A DNA stretch of 64,000 nt from Rickettsia typhi (GCA_945865905.1 CAMBFC010000005.1:1-64000), one strand, 5' to 3'. Positions 1 to 9,052 are shown, counted from the stretch's first letter. The notes: generated by a model from the letters alone, not told the origin. Numbers and translations are program-made.

Positions 1-152
1 AGCAATCTATGCAAAACAGAATCCACCGTGTGATTAAGTTCGTTTATTTCATCTATTGATATTGATTTAGAATCGATTAATTGTTTTACAGCAGGAAGAT
101 TCATCTGATCTAATGCGGTGTGCAATTGAGATATCTGAAGATTTATTGGCAT
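1..152 (-). CDS. N-terminal part of a possible ankyrin-repeat protein (runs off the left edge)
   Basis: An open frame starts with ATG at 152 on the minus strand and continues past base 1, giving 50 residues with no stop. The residues read like a degenerate ankyrin repeat: LHTALDQMNLPAVKQLID, then a loop with SIDEIN, then a second LH-type start (VLHRL). The LHxA...NLxxVKxLI spacing matches the ankyrin helix-loop-helix pattern. There is no signal peptide at the N-terminus, unlike the ankyrin proteins near 57-60 kb. It lies 23 bp downstream of the SPOR gene on the same strand, so it may share its transcript. Assignment rests on one to two repeats only. Confidence 0.45.
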   Translation of the reverse strand, partial: MPINLQISQLHTALDQMNLPAVKQLIDSKSISIDEINELNHTVDSVLHRL

Positions 153-175
153 TTGAGATTGATAAATTTAAGGAT

Positions 176-1015
176 TTATTCTACTACAATACAATCGGCC
201 TTACTCTTTTGAGTTTGTCCAACATAGCGATTACAAAATTCTTCCGCGCGCACCTGATCATAAAAATTGCCAACCTGCAAGCGATAAAAAATTCCTCTTT
301 TCCCCAAATCAACTTGCTCAATAAAAGATTTTAATCCCGAAAATAATCCTGGATAAAGGCGTTGTAATCGATCCGAATATTCGTCAGCTATTTTTTTAGA
401 AGTGAGCGCCGCGATTTGAACCCTAATATATTTTTTGCCAGTTGAGGCTGGTTTTGCTGTAACAGCAACAGCGGGCTCGCTTAAAATAGCTTTTGTTGCA
501 ACGGCTTTAGGTCTTTCTAACAAAACATTATTATCTTTTTCTTGCGGCGCATCAGAATAAACAATAATTTGTCCCGCTTTATTTTTATTGGCGCTTGCAG
601 ATTGATCTTGAGATGAAGTTACAAATTTTCCATTATTAGTTATAGATTTTTTTTCAGCTATCTCTGGTTGCGCTTTAGGCGGAAGAGCTGGGGATGACGA
701 TTCCATAATTTTTATTTCTTTTTCTTTGCCGTGTTTGCGATTGCCAAAAATATCCTCATAAATTGAATTATCAATTTTCATTGCATCTCCCGCATCAGCG
801 TGATCGCTTTCTACAACCTTGATTGGATCGGCTTCAGCTTTGATTGTTTCAATAATTGCATTGCCACCATCTTGTGAGAAAAAATAATAAGCATTAATCG
901 TAACATAAACAAAACAGGCAACCGAAAATAAAGTGGCACCAATAAGAAAGGCGCGTTTTATCAATCCGCTTGAGGCGCTTTCTTCTTTATGTTTAGAATA
1001 GCCAAAATCTTCCAT
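176..1015 (-). CDS. SPOR-domain membrane-anchored protein
   Basis: This 279-residue protein has a cytoplasmic N-terminus, one membrane helix at about residues 21-43, a long low-complexity Lys/Ala/Ser linker, and a C-terminal SPOR domain at about 194-279 (KKYIRVQIAALTSKKIA through the YRLQVGNF segment). SPOR domains bind denuded peptidoglycan glycans at the division septum, so a periplasmic cell-wall or division role is expected. It starts 12 bp after the argS stop on the same strand. The argS-SPOR order is common in Alphaproteobacteria, where nagZ usually follows; here nagZ sits at 49-50 kb instead. The family is clear, the precise role is inferred. Confidence 0.85.
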   Translation of the reverse strand: MEDFGYSKHKEESASSGLIKRAFLIGATLFSVACFVYVTINAYYFFSQDGGNAIIETIKAEADPIKVVESDHADAGDAMKIDNSIYEDIFGNRKHGKEKEIKIMESSSPALPPKAQPEIAEKKSITNNGKFVTSSQDQSASANKNKAGQIIVYSDAPQEKDNNVLLERPKAVATKAILSEPAVAVTAKPASTGKKYIRVQIAALTSKKIADEYSDRLQRLYPGLFSGLKSFIEQVDLGKRGIFYRLQVGNFYDQVRAEEFCNRYVGQTQKSKADCIVVE

Positions 1016-1027
1016 GTTTTTTTGTAA

Positions 1028-2854
1028 TTAACGCATTTCTTCTAAAGCCTTGATATTAAAGATTTCAAGGCCAGAAGAAATAATAATTTTTATTGCCATT
1101 AGCAAATAAATTCTCGCTTTAGTGAATTCTAATTTATCTGAAATAATGAATTTTAAATCTGGATTATCAACGCCTTTATTCCATAAAGAATGAAAAGTTG
1201 CAGCTAATTCTTGCAAATAGAACGCGATGCGGTGCGGCTCATAGTTTGCGACTGCCATTTCAATAATGCGTGGAAACGCGACAATTTTTTTGATGATTTC
1301 AAGTTCGCTTTCATCTTGCAGATTTTGTAAAACGCTGAGATCAATATGGAGAGATTCAACATTTGGCAATAAGCCTTCAGCCTTTAAATTGCGCAGCACC
1401 GAGCAACATCTTGCATGAGCATATTGCACATAAAAAATTGGATTATCTTTTGATTGTTCAACAACTTTTGCTAAATCAAAATCAAATGGCGCATCATTTT
1501 TGCGAGTGAGCATAATAAAGCGTAGAACATCGGCGCCACGCTCAGATCCTATCTCGGCGCTAAGTTCATCAATTACATCTTTTGCAGCAATAAAATTGCC
1601 AGCGCGTTTTGACATTTTTAGTGGTTCGCCATTTTTGACAAACTTCACCATTTGACATAAAATTACTTTTAACTCAGCCCTATTATCAGTTAACGCGCTT
1701 ACAACCGCATTGAGTCGCTTCACATATCCAGCGTGATCATAGCCAAGCGGCATAATAAATTTTGTGGCACCGCGATTAAATTTGCTGAGAGCATAGGCCA
1801 TATCTCCAGCCAAATAGGTGTAGCTTCCATCGGCTTTTTTAACAACGCGATCGACATCATCGCCAAATAAAGTTGAGCGGAATAAAGTTTGATCAGCCTC
1901 GTCATAGCCTTCGGGCAGGGCGCCGACGCCTTTTTCAGTTTTTGGTGCTTCAAGTTTGCCAATATAGATTAAGCCCTTGGCGCGCAAGAGTTCTATGGCT
2001 TCTTCAATTTTTCTGGTATCGTGTAATTCTTTTTTTTCAGAGAAAAGGCTATCATGCTTGATGCCAAGGTTGGCAAGGTCTGCAACGATCATTTTCAACA
2101 TTTCATCAACAACAAAATTGCGGATTGGGCCATAAAAATCAACCCCTTCAAAGATATTATTGCCAGAATATTTTTTTAAAGAATCGCCGTAAGCCTTGTG
2201 TAGAGCATCTCCAATCGGGATAAGATATTCTCCTGGATAAAGCCCTTCGCTGATTTCTACAGCATCGCCACAGGCTTGCAAATAGCGAACATAAGCCGAT
2301 TTCACCAAAGTATTAATCTGCGATCCAGCATCATTAATATAATATTCCTTCAAAACATCAAACCCAACTTTTTGCAATAAATTAGCTAACACATCACCAT
2401 AAATGGCGCCGCGAGTGTGTCCAACATGGATCGGCCCCGTCGGATTTGGCGAAGCATATTCTAAATTTACCTTTTCACCATGGCCCAAATTATCAAAATC
2501 AAAGTGCCGCGCTTGCAATAAATCACCTAAAATATTATAAAAAATCTCTGCATGTAGAAAAATATTAATAAACCCCGGACCAGCAATTTCAAGCTTTGCC
2601 ACCGATTCATTGTTAATATTTTTGATAATTTCAGTCGCTAATTTGCGTGGATTATTTAAGCTTTCAATTGCAGAAAATTTTTTAGAAAATATCATTGCAA
2701 TGTTGCAGGCCAAATCGCCGTGAGATTTTTCTTTTGCTGGCTCAACGATAAAGCTTTCAAAATCGCGCGCTGAAATTTCAACATTGTTTTGCGTAGCAAT
2801 TTTTTGCGTGGCAACAAAAAATATTTCTTTAAAGTGATTGAAAAGATTAAGCAT
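1028..2854 (-). CDS. argS: Arginyl-tRNA synthetase
   Basis: A class Ia aminoacyl-tRNA synthetase that charges tRNA-Arg with arginine at the expense of ATP in the cytoplasm. It has the N-terminal Arg-specific domain, the HIGH-type signature as HVGH at residues 143-146 (in PNPTGPIHVGHTRGA), the KMSKR loop at 413-417, and the C-terminal anticodon-binding helical domain (from about 480, DALR type). The length of 608 residues is close to the usual 550-600. The ATG at 2854 gives the expected N-terminus (MLNLFNHFKE). It is transcribed divergently from the ABC exporter gene with an 83-bp shared intergenic region and is followed by the SPOR gene 12 bp downstream. Confidence 0.97.
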   Translation of the reverse strand: MLNLFNHFKEIFFVATQKIATQNNVEISARDFESFIVEPAKEKSHGDLACNIAMIFSKKFSAIESLNNPRKLATEIIKNINNESVAKLEIAGPGFINIFLHAEIFYNILGDLLQARHFDFDNLGHGEKVNLEYASPNPTGPIHVGHTRGAIYGDVLANLLQKVGFDVLKEYYINDAGSQINTLVKSAYVRYLQACGDAVEISEGLYPGEYLIPIGDALHKAYGDSLKKYSGNNIFEGVDFYGPIRNFVVDEMLKMIVADLANLGIKHDSLFSEKKELHDTRKIEEAIELLRAKGLIYIGKLEAPKTEKGVGALPEGYDEADQTLFRSTLFGDDVDRVVKKADGSYTYLAGDMAYALSKFNRGATKFIMPLGYDHAGYVKRLNAVVSALTDNRAELKVILCQMVKFVKNGEPLKMSKRAGNFIAAKDVIDELSAEIGSERGADVLRFIMLTRKNDAPFDFDLAKVVEQSKDNPIFYVQYAHARCCSVLRNLKAEGLLPNVESLHIDLSVLQNLQDESELEIIKKIVAFPRIIEMAVANYEPHRIAFYLQELAATFHSLWNKGVDNPDLKFIISDKLEFTKARIYLLMAIKIIISSGLEIFNIKALEEMR

Positions 2855-2937
2855 GTGTGTTTGTATAGTAAATTCGCCTGCGCAAGCATGTTTTAAATAA
2901 ACTTCTGCGCCTAGAGCATAATATATAGTTTTTTAGT

Positions 2938-4713
2938 ATGACAAAAGAAACACAAGAAATCAACTACGCAAACAACTGGTATCTGGTTAAAAGGGTTACA
3001 AAAGAATATATCCTTCCACATCGCAAAACTTTTTTAATTTCTGTGGCATTGATGCTTGTAATAGCAGGAACCACATCGCTACACGCCTATTTAGTAAAGC
3101 CAGCGCTTGATGCTGTTTTTGTCGAAAAAAAGCCCAATGCTCTGATTATAATCCCTTTAATAGTGCTTGCGGTTACTATAATCAAAGGTTTCGCAACATA
3201 TTTTCAGCTTCTTACGATGAACATTTTAAGCTTGCGAATCACTTCAGATATGCGAATCAGAATGTATGCGCATTTTATAAAATCTGATATTGCTAAATTG
3301 CACAATAATTCATCTGGCAACATGATCTCAAGCATCATGAACGAAATTGCTTCAATTGTGGGAATGATTAATACCGCAATTAATGGTTTTGTTAAACAGC
3401 TTTTTACCCTTGTGGCTCTAATAGGTGTAATGTTTTATCAAAATTTTGAATTATCACTAATCGCTTTTGTTGGGTTTCCTTTGGCGGCTTATCCGATCTA
3501 TAAATTAGGAAGAAAATTGCGCAATTTTTCCTTCACAAATCAAGCGATGGCGGGCAAATTTGCTACGCAAATGAGCGATACTTTGCAATATTCTAAGCTA
3601 GTAAAATCATATAATTGCGAAGATTTTGAGATTAAAAGAATGTCTTTAATTACTGAGAGCATTTTTAAGATGGGCAAAAAAATGTCGCGCATTGCTTTAA
3701 TCGCATCTCCTTTTGTTGAAAGTCTTGCTGGTATTGGCGTGGCGCTGGTTATATGGTATGGTGGACAAAAAGTTTTAACCGGAGAAACTACAACGGGTGC
3801 GTTTTTCTCGTTTTTTGCTGCGATGATGATGGCTTACAGGCCTTTAAAATCAGTCTCTGGGATGAATTCTGGGGTGCAAATGGGGCTTGCTGCAGCAACA
3901 AGATTTTATCAACTTCTTGATGAAAAACAAGAAGTTATAAATAAGCCAAATGCTGTTGAGCTCAGCAATGTCAAGGGCGAAATCAAGTTTGAAAATGTAG
4001 ATTTTCGTTATCTTGAAGATAAAACTACGCTTGAGACAATCAATATTGAAATCCCTGCAGGCAAGACTGTAGCGCTTGTGGGTCATTCTGGCGGAGGAAA
4101 ATCTACCATAATGAGCATGATTCTCAGATTCTATGATCCACAATCGGGATCGATCAAAATTGATGGTCATGATATTCGTGATGTAACGCTGCAATCTCTA
4201 CGCGGCAGCATGTCGGTGGTTAATCAAGAAGTCATGCTTTTTGATGATACAATCATAGAAAATATTCGTTATGGCAAAGAAAATGCTAGCGAAGAAGAAA
4301 TCATCAAAGCCGCACAATTAGCGGAAGCGGATCAATTTATTAAAGAATTGCCAGATGGTTATCATACTAAAATTGGTCAAAATGGCATTCGCCTTTCTGG
4401 CGGCCAAAGGCAACGGATTGCTATTGCACGGGCTATTCTTTATAATGCACCAATTCTTCTTTTAGATGAAGCAACATCATCGCTTGATCCAGTTTCAGAG
4501 AGATTAATCAAGGATGCGCTCAATAGTTTGATGAAAAATCGCACTACCTTGGTGATTGCTCATAGGCTTTCTACCGTTATTCATGCGCATAAAATATTTG
4601 TGGTTTCGCATGGAAAAATTATTGAGTCGGGAAATCATAAAGAATTGTTAGAAAAGGGTGGGGCTTATGCTAATCTTTATTCTAAGCAGTTTGATATTGA
4701 GATGGATAAGTAG
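2938..4713 (+). CDS. msbA: MsbA-like ABC exporter (lipid A or multidrug type)
   Basis: A half-size ABC exporter of 591 residues: an N-terminal membrane domain with six predicted helices (about 30-310) fused to a nucleotide-binding domain. Walker A is GHSGGGKST (382-390), the ABC signature is LSGGQ (486-490), Walker B is ILLLDE (506-511), and the H-loop is in LVIAHRLS. Length and architecture fit MsbA, which flips lipid A-core across the inner membrane as a homodimer. lpxI, kdsB and LPS-type glycosyltransferases elsewhere in the window show that the cell makes LPS. A multidrug or peptide exporter of the same family cannot be excluded from sequence alone. It is divergent from argS. Confidence 0.8.
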   Translation: MTKETQEINYANNWYLVKRVTKEYILPHRKTFLISVALMLVIAGTTSLHAYLVKPALDAVFVEKKPNALIIIPLIVLAVTIIKGFATYFQLLTMNILSLRITSDMRIRMYAHFIKSDIAKLHNNSSGNMISSIMNEIASIVGMINTAINGFVKQLFTLVALIGVMFYQNFELSLIAFVGFPLAAYPIYKLGRKLRNFSFTNQAMAGKFATQMSDTLQYSKLVKSYNCEDFEIKRMSLITESIFKMGKKMSRIALIASPFVESLAGIGVALVIWYGGQKVLTGETTTGAFFSFFAAMMMAYRPLKSVSGMNSGVQMGLAAATRFYQLLDEKQEVINKPNAVELSNVKGEIKFENVDFRYLEDKTTLETINIEIPAGKTVALVGHSGGGKSTIMSMILRFYDPQSGSIKIDGHDIRDVTLQSLRGSMSVVNQEVMLFDDTIIENIRYGKENASEEEIIKAAQLAEADQFIKELPDGYHTKIGQNGIRLSGGQRQRIAIARAILYNAPILLLDEATSSLDPVSERLIKDALNSLMKNRTTLVIAHRLSTVIHAHKIFVVSHGKIIESGNHKELLEKGGAYANLYSKQFDIEMDK

Positions 4714-4769
4714 GTTACTTTTATCATTATCTCAACTTAGCCTTTCTTAGGATTTTTTAGTTTGGCTTT

Positions 4770-5672
4770 TTAAGTTTTGATGCCGCGTAAAAAATCTTCA
4801 ATACCAACTATGTTTCTTCCTTGTCGCTGTATTCTCAATGGGCGGATTTGATTTTTGTTGCATTGGATTGTGAAATTATCTGAAATTTCTCCGAGCTTTT
4901 TATTTACATCATTTTCTAAGATAATTTCTGCATCATAAATTTTGATGGTTTCATTTTGATATTCAAAATAAGCAGTTAGCGACCCGCTTAATCCGCGAAT
5001 TTTGTTCAAAATTTCATCAGCGGATAAGTTCCAATCAATTTTACTTTCTTCTTTTTTTAATTTTTTGCTGAAAGTGGCTAAATCCTTGTTCTGCTTGGTT
5101 AAAACTACATTTTTATCGCGCAAATTTTTTAACGATTGCACAATCATTTCTGCGCCAAGTTGCGATAATTTTGGCGCGATATTGCTATAATTATCGCTTT
5201 TTTGCATAAGGAATTTTTCTTGCATAACCATGTCGCCACTATCAATTCCCTCATCCATTTTAATAATAGTAACACCGATTTCTTCATCACCAGAAAAAAA
5301 AGTATATTGAATTGGAGAAGGTCCGCGCCATCGTGGCAGTAAGGAGGGATGTAGATTGATGCAGCCAAATTTTGTTGCTTGCAAAATTTCTGTTGGCAAA
5401 ATTAAACCATAAGCTACCACTACGGCCGCATCAGCATTGAGCTGACGAAATTCTTCTTGAATTTGTGGATTGCGCAAAGTTTTTGGAGTAATCACTGGCA
5501 AATTATGCTTCAGTGCCAATTGATGAATCGGCGAATTAGTCAATTTGTGCCCGCGACCCGCTATTTGAGGCTCTCTAGTGTAAACAGCAACAATTTCAAA
5601 ACTTGGATCTTCAATTAGCTTTTGTAGTGTAGGGCAGGCGAATTCTGGCGTGCCCATAAAAATTATTTTCAT
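4770..5672 (-). CDS. fmt: Methionyl-tRNA formyltransferase
   Basis: Transfers a formyl group from 10-formyl-tetrahydrofolate to Met-tRNA-fMet for translation initiation. The catalytic segment NLHPSLLPRWRGPSPIQ lies at residues 106-122 and supplies the Asn and His of the active site; the partner Asp lies in EGIDSGD around residue 144. The N-terminal MKIIFMGTPEFA is typical and the C-terminal OB-like domain is present (300 residues, family about 310). It ends 56 bp from the convergent msbA-like gene and is divergent from lspA. Its usual neighbour def is not next to it here. Confidence 0.96.
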   Translation of the reverse strand: MKIIFMGTPEFACPTLQKLIEDPSFEIVAVYTREPQIAGRGHKLTNSPIHQLALKHNLPVITPKTLRNPQIQEEFRQLNADAAVVVAYGLILPTEILQATKFGCINLHPSLLPRWRGPSPIQYTFFSGDEEIGVTIIKMDEGIDSGDMVMQEKFLMQKSDNYSNIAPKLSQLGAEMIVQSLKNLRDKNVVLTKQNKDLATFSKKLKKEESKIDWNLSADEILNKIRGLSGSLTAYFEYQNETIKIYDAEIILENDVNKKLGEISDNFTIQCNKNQIRPLRIQRQGRNIVGIEDFLRGIKT

Positions 5673-5722
5673 GTTAAATTTGTTTTGTTATACTTAATTG
5701 CAATTAAATAATTAATTTTCAG

Positions 5723-6220
5723 ATGACTCTAATCAATTTTTTTAAAAACAAAAAACTATTTTTTCTTGGCAATTTAATCGCTATTATTGTGATGTTTTTT
5801 GATTTATTGTCAAAAAAATTAACTTTTGCAGCGTTAGAAAAGCAAGCCCCGCAAGATTATATCGAAGTTTTTAGTTTTTTTAATCTAGTGCGAGTATGGA
5901 ACCATGGCGTTAGTTTTGGTATGCTAAATAACCTAGAATCAGGCAAAATCATCTTTTCTGCAGTGGTTACAATCATCACTATTGTTATGTTGGTGTGGCT
6001 TTATCGCAACCAAAAACCATACCTTACTTGGGCGCTTGGGTTCATAATTGGCGGGGCTCTAGGCAATTTGACTGATCGGATTCAAAATGGTGCGGTAGCA
6101 GATTTTCTTGATTTTCACCTTGCATCCTATCACTGGCCAGCCTTTAATCTAGCTGATTCATTTGTATTTATTGGGGTTGCAATGTTATTAATTGAAGATT
6201 TAATTTTGCAAAAAAAATGA
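5723..6220 (+). CDS. lspA: Lipoprotein signal peptidase (signal peptidase II)
   Basis: A four-helix inner-membrane aspartyl protease that cleaves prolipoprotein signal peptides after lipidation of the +1 Cys. The two catalytic aspartates are visible in VADFLDF (D127) and FNLADSF (D145), and the conserved NLTDRI precedes them. The length of 165 residues is normal. Many substrates with lipoboxes are encoded in this window: the adjacent small lipoprotein, the bufferin-like precursor, the glycine-zipper protein and possibly the long form of SodB. The stop overlaps the start of the next lipoprotein gene as ATGA, so the two are translationally coupled. Confidence 0.95.
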   Translation: MTLINFFKNKKLFFLGNLIAIIVMFFDLLSKKLTFAALEKQAPQDYIEVFSFFNLVRVWNHGVSFGMLNNLESGKIIFSAVVTIITIVMLVWLYRNQKPYLTWALGFIIGGALGNLTDRIQNGAVADFLDFHLASYHWPAFNLADSFVFIGVAMLLIEDLILQKK

Positions 6221-6408
6221 AAAGCGCAATTTTATTATTAACGATTTTTTTGATAACATCTTGCGGTAACAAAACGCCAGATGATCCATTGATTATTCCG
6301 CCAAATTTTTCTGAGATACCAGATCCAAATAATCCAGAAAAATTAAATGAGCAACAAAAAGATTCTGATATTGCAAAACTAAAAGATTTATTGTTAAAAA
6401 GTGAATAG
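6217..6408 (+). CDS. Small lipoprotein, minimal BamF-like (DUF3035-type)
   Basis: A 63-residue protein with a lipoprotein signal peptide ending in a lipobox (ITSC, Cys at residue 16) and a short mature part containing DDPLIIPPNFSEIPDP. That P-L-x-I-P-P-x-F motif is what I recall as characteristic of DUF3035/BamF, a lipoprotein of the alphaproteobacterial outer-membrane assembly complex that is often encoded right after lspA. This copy is much shorter than the usual 100-200 residues, so it may keep only the BAM-contact segment. It overlaps lspA by four bases. The lipoprotein call is firm; the BamF relation is inferred from motif and position. Confidence 0.7.
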   Translation: MKSAILLLTIFLITSCGNKTPDDPLIIPPNFSEIPDPNNPEKLNEQQKDSDIAKLKDLLLKSE

Positions 6409-6516
6409 AAAAAGTTTTTAACAAATTAAAAAATTTGCTTTACAAGGTTATTGATTTTCAAGATTACAAAATTTGCTGCGCAAGTGAGTTATAAAAATTA
6501 AATAAAGATTTTTCAA

Positions 6517-7260
6517 ATGAGATATAGTGCAAATTTAAACATCGTTCTTAAGGCTATCGAAAAAGCCACAGACCGTCTACCGCGTGATTTTTCAGAGTTA
6601 GAAAACTTGCAAACAAATCCAGTTTCGGCAATCAAATTTGCTAACGCTTGTTATAATCGCATCAAAGAAATTTTAATCGAAGATCTCACAAAATTTCGCC
6701 CAGAATATGATATCAATTTTTCTGATGGAGAAAAAATTATTCGCAGTGTTAATTCAGAATATTCTTTTACAATTTTTGTTGTAGATGGCCTGAGCAGCTT
6801 GGTTCGTGGCATTCCAGATTTTACTGTTTCAGTTGCAGTTGAACATATCGGTGCCGATGGAATCAAAGAGCCAATCTCGGTTGCAATCAGCAAAGTCGTG
6901 GGTAGCGAGCTTTATTATTGTGAAAAAGGCTTCGGTGCTTATTTAAATAATCGTCGTCTTCGCGTTTCTAAAAGAGGCCTCAATGATACGCCGTTAGTAT
7001 CGATAGATGATCATTCTTATTTTACAAAAGAAGTGCGTGAATCGCTAAAATTAAAAAGTTATGGTTTGCGCAGTTATGGCTGTCGCACCTTAGAAATAGC
7101 TTATTTATCAAGCGCGCGTTTTGATTTAGCTTTCTTTAAAAATTGGAATTATGAATATCTAAAACCGTTCATGCTATTAGTCAAAGAAGCTGGCGGCAAA
7201 GTAATCGAAAATGATAAATTCATTTTGGCAAGCAATGGTTTGATCGATTTTTCGCAATAA
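6517..7260 (+). CDS. Inositol-monophosphatase-family protein with degenerate active site
   Basis: A 247-residue member of the IMPase/SuhB/CysQ superfamily by overall pattern: a metal-loop-like segment (FTIFVVDGLSSLVRG), a middle strand set, and a C-terminal VKEAGGKV that matches the usual REAGG. The key motifs are altered. The DPxDGT metal motif reads FVVDGL at residues 87-92, so the first Asp is lost. The WDxAAG motif is replaced by YEYLKP. The protein may therefore bind a sugar phosphate or RNA polymerase, as SuhB does, without normal Mg-dependent phosphatase activity, or use an altered metal site. It sits 13 bp upstream of obgE on the same strand. Confidence 0.72.
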   Translation: MRYSANLNIVLKAIEKATDRLPRDFSELENLQTNPVSAIKFANACYNRIKEILIEDLTKFRPEYDINFSDGEKIIRSVNSEYSFTIFVVDGLSSLVRGIPDFTVSVAVEHIGADGIKEPISVAISKVVGSELYYCEKGFGAYLNNRRLRVSKRGLNDTPLVSIDDHSYFTKEVRESLKLKSYGLRSYGCRTLEIAYLSSARFDLAFFKNWNYEYLKPFMLLVKEAGGKVIENDKFILASNGLIDFSQ

Positions 7261-7273
7261 TTAATATAGAAAC

Positions 7274-8299
7274 ATGCAATTTATCGATGAAGCAAAAATT
7301 TGTATTCAATCTGGTGCTGGCGGCGTTGGTGCCTCAAGTTTTCGCCGTGAAAAATTCATTGCCGAAGGTGGGCCAGATGGTGGTGATGGTGGACGCGGCG
7401 GTAGTATTATTTTTGAATGCACCAAAGATCTCAACACTTTAATTGATTTTCGCTATCAGCAACATTTTGCGGCACCTAGCGGCAAAAGAGGTCAGGGCGC
7501 TAATAGAAGTGGTCTTTCTGGTGATGATTTGGTGCTTAAAGTTCCGCTTGGCACGCAAATTTTTCGCGAAGAAACTTCTGAAATTCTTGCTGATATGATG
7601 ACTCATGGTGAGCAAGTTATTATCTCGCGTGGTGGACGCGGCGGCCTTGGTAACAGCAATTTTAAATCCTCAGTAAAACAAGCGCCAACATATTCTCAAC
7701 CGGGTGAACCAGGGGAAAGATTTTGGGTAAGATTGCAGCTAAAATTATTATCAGATTCTGGTTTGCTAGGCATGCCCAATGCAGGAAAATCAACCTTTCT
7801 AGCCGCTACAACTCGCGCTAAACCAAAAATTGCTGATTATCCTTTTACAACTTTAAAGCCACAATTAGGCGTAGTTTATATTGATGAGCATGAATTTGTT
7901 TTAGCTGATATTCCGGGATTAATTGAGGGTGCATCCGAAGGTCGCGGTCTTGGTGATCGCTTCTTGCGCCATGTTGAAAGATGCGGTGTTTTGTTGCATT
8001 TAATTGATTCTTCTGCAGAAGATATCGTCGAAAATTATCGCGTTATTAGAGGTGAGCTTGCTGGCTATAGCGAAGAATTGCTTGATAAGGTAGAGATCGT
8101 TGCACTCAATAAAATAGACCTTCTCAGCGAAGAAGAGCTCAAAGCCAAAACCAAAAAATTGCAAGCTTTTATCACCAAGCAATCAGGCAAAAAACAAAAA
8201 GTTTTTGCAATTTCTGCCGCAACAAATCAAGGTACCAAAGAAGTGTTGCGCGCTCTTTATAAAAATATTGAAGAATACAGAAAAAAAGATGAAAAATAG
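7274..8299 (+). CDS. obgE: Obg-family GTPase (ribosome assembly / stress)
   Basis: A 341-residue GTPase that acts in large-subunit assembly and stress control. The N-terminal glycine-rich OBG fold is obvious (FIDEAKICIQSGAGGVGASS, repeated GGDGG/GRGG turns, about 1-158). The G domain follows: G1 GMPNAGKST (166-174), G3 DIPG (212-215), G4 NKID near 279. There is no long C-terminal extension. Unlike many bacteria, rpmA-rplU are not directly upstream. The 3' end overlaps the start of the reductase gene by 11 bp, suggesting coupled translation. Confidence 0.96.
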   Translation: MQFIDEAKICIQSGAGGVGASSFRREKFIAEGGPDGGDGGRGGSIIFECTKDLNTLIDFRYQQHFAAPSGKRGQGANRSGLSGDDLVLKVPLGTQIFREETSEILADMMTHGEQVIISRGGRGGLGNSNFKSSVKQAPTYSQPGEPGERFWVRLQLKLLSDSGLLGMPNAGKSTFLAATTRAKPKIADYPFTTLKPQLGVVYIDEHEFVLADIPGLIEGASEGRGLGDRFLRHVERCGVLLHLIDSSAEDIVENYRVIRGELAGYSEELLDKVEIVALNKIDLLSEEELKAKTKKLQAFITKQSGKKQKVFAISAATNQGTKEVLRALYKNIEEYRKKDEK

Positions 8300-9041
8300 T
8301 GCCGTTTTAATTACTGGATCAGCAAAAAGAATTGGCCGTGAAATGGCTTTTATATTGGCTGCAAAAGGTTTTGATATTGCGATTCACTATAATAATTCAA
8401 AAGCAGAGGCGCTTAAATTAGCTGATGAAATTAAGAATAAATTTAAGGTGAAATCTGAAATTTTTTACTGTGATTTGCAGCAGCCCACAACTGTAAAAAA
8501 GTTGGCAATGGATGTTATAAAAAAATTCCCCAATTTAAATTTATTAATCAATAACGCTTCAATTTTTCGTGAGTCAAAATTTTTGACTGCGCCAGAAAAT
8601 GAGCTATTGGATAATCTTAACACGCATTTTATTTCACCATTAATTTTAGCGAAAGAATTTGCCAAGCATGTTATAGCCAACAAAATCAAGGCTGCGCAGA
8701 TTATAAATATAGTTGATAAAAATATTGTGCGTTTTGATACTAATTATTTTTATTACCTGCTTAGCAAAAAAAACTTGGCAGAATTAACTAAAATGTTAGC
8801 GCTTGAATTGGCGCCACACATTAGAGTTAATGGCATTGCTCCGGGGTTTATTTTAAATAATGTGAATGCAAAAGATGTGAGTGAAGAATATGTGCAAAAA
8901 TTGGTTAAAAAAATTCCGCTACATAAAAAGGGTGATGTGAAAAATATTTGTCAAACGATTGAGTTTTTGCTGGCGAATGATTTTATTAGTGGTGAGATTA
9001 TTTTTGTGGATGGGGCGGCTAGTTTGAATCATGCGGGGTAG
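8289..9041 (+). CDS. folM: FolM/pteridine-reductase-like short-chain dehydrogenase
   Basis: A 250-residue NAD(P)H-dependent SDR. The cofactor motif is TGSAKRIG (9-16) and the structural NNAS is at 88-91. The catalytic Ser of ordinary SDRs is replaced by Asp143 (NIVDKN), 13 residues before Tyr156 with Lys160 four residues on. That Asp-13-Tyr-4-Lys spacing is the triad of pteridine reductases (PTR1) and FolM, which reduce dihydropterins or dihydrofolate. I chose the ATG at 8289 because the Rossmann motif follows directly; an upstream in-frame Met at 8205 lies deep inside obgE. The palindromic element begins 11 bp after its stop. Confidence 0.8.
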   Translation: MKNSAVLITGSAKRIGREMAFILAAKGFDIAIHYNNSKAEALKLADEIKNKFKVKSEIFYCDLQQPTTVKKLAMDVIKKFPNLNLLINNASIFRESKFLTAPENELLDNLNTHFISPLILAKEFAKHVIANKIKAAQIINIVDKNIVRFDTNYFYYLLSKKNLAELTKMLALELAPHIRVNGIAPGFILNNVNAKDVSEEYVQKLVKKIPLHKKGDVKNICQTIEFLLANDFISGEIIFVDGAASLNHAG

Positions 9042-9052
9042 TGTTTAAGTGA

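Noticed and set aside
113..334. Plus-strand open frame of 73 codons
   Set aside because: It runs antisense to the C-terminus of the SPOR gene and the start of the edge gene, has no ribosome site or recognisable domain.
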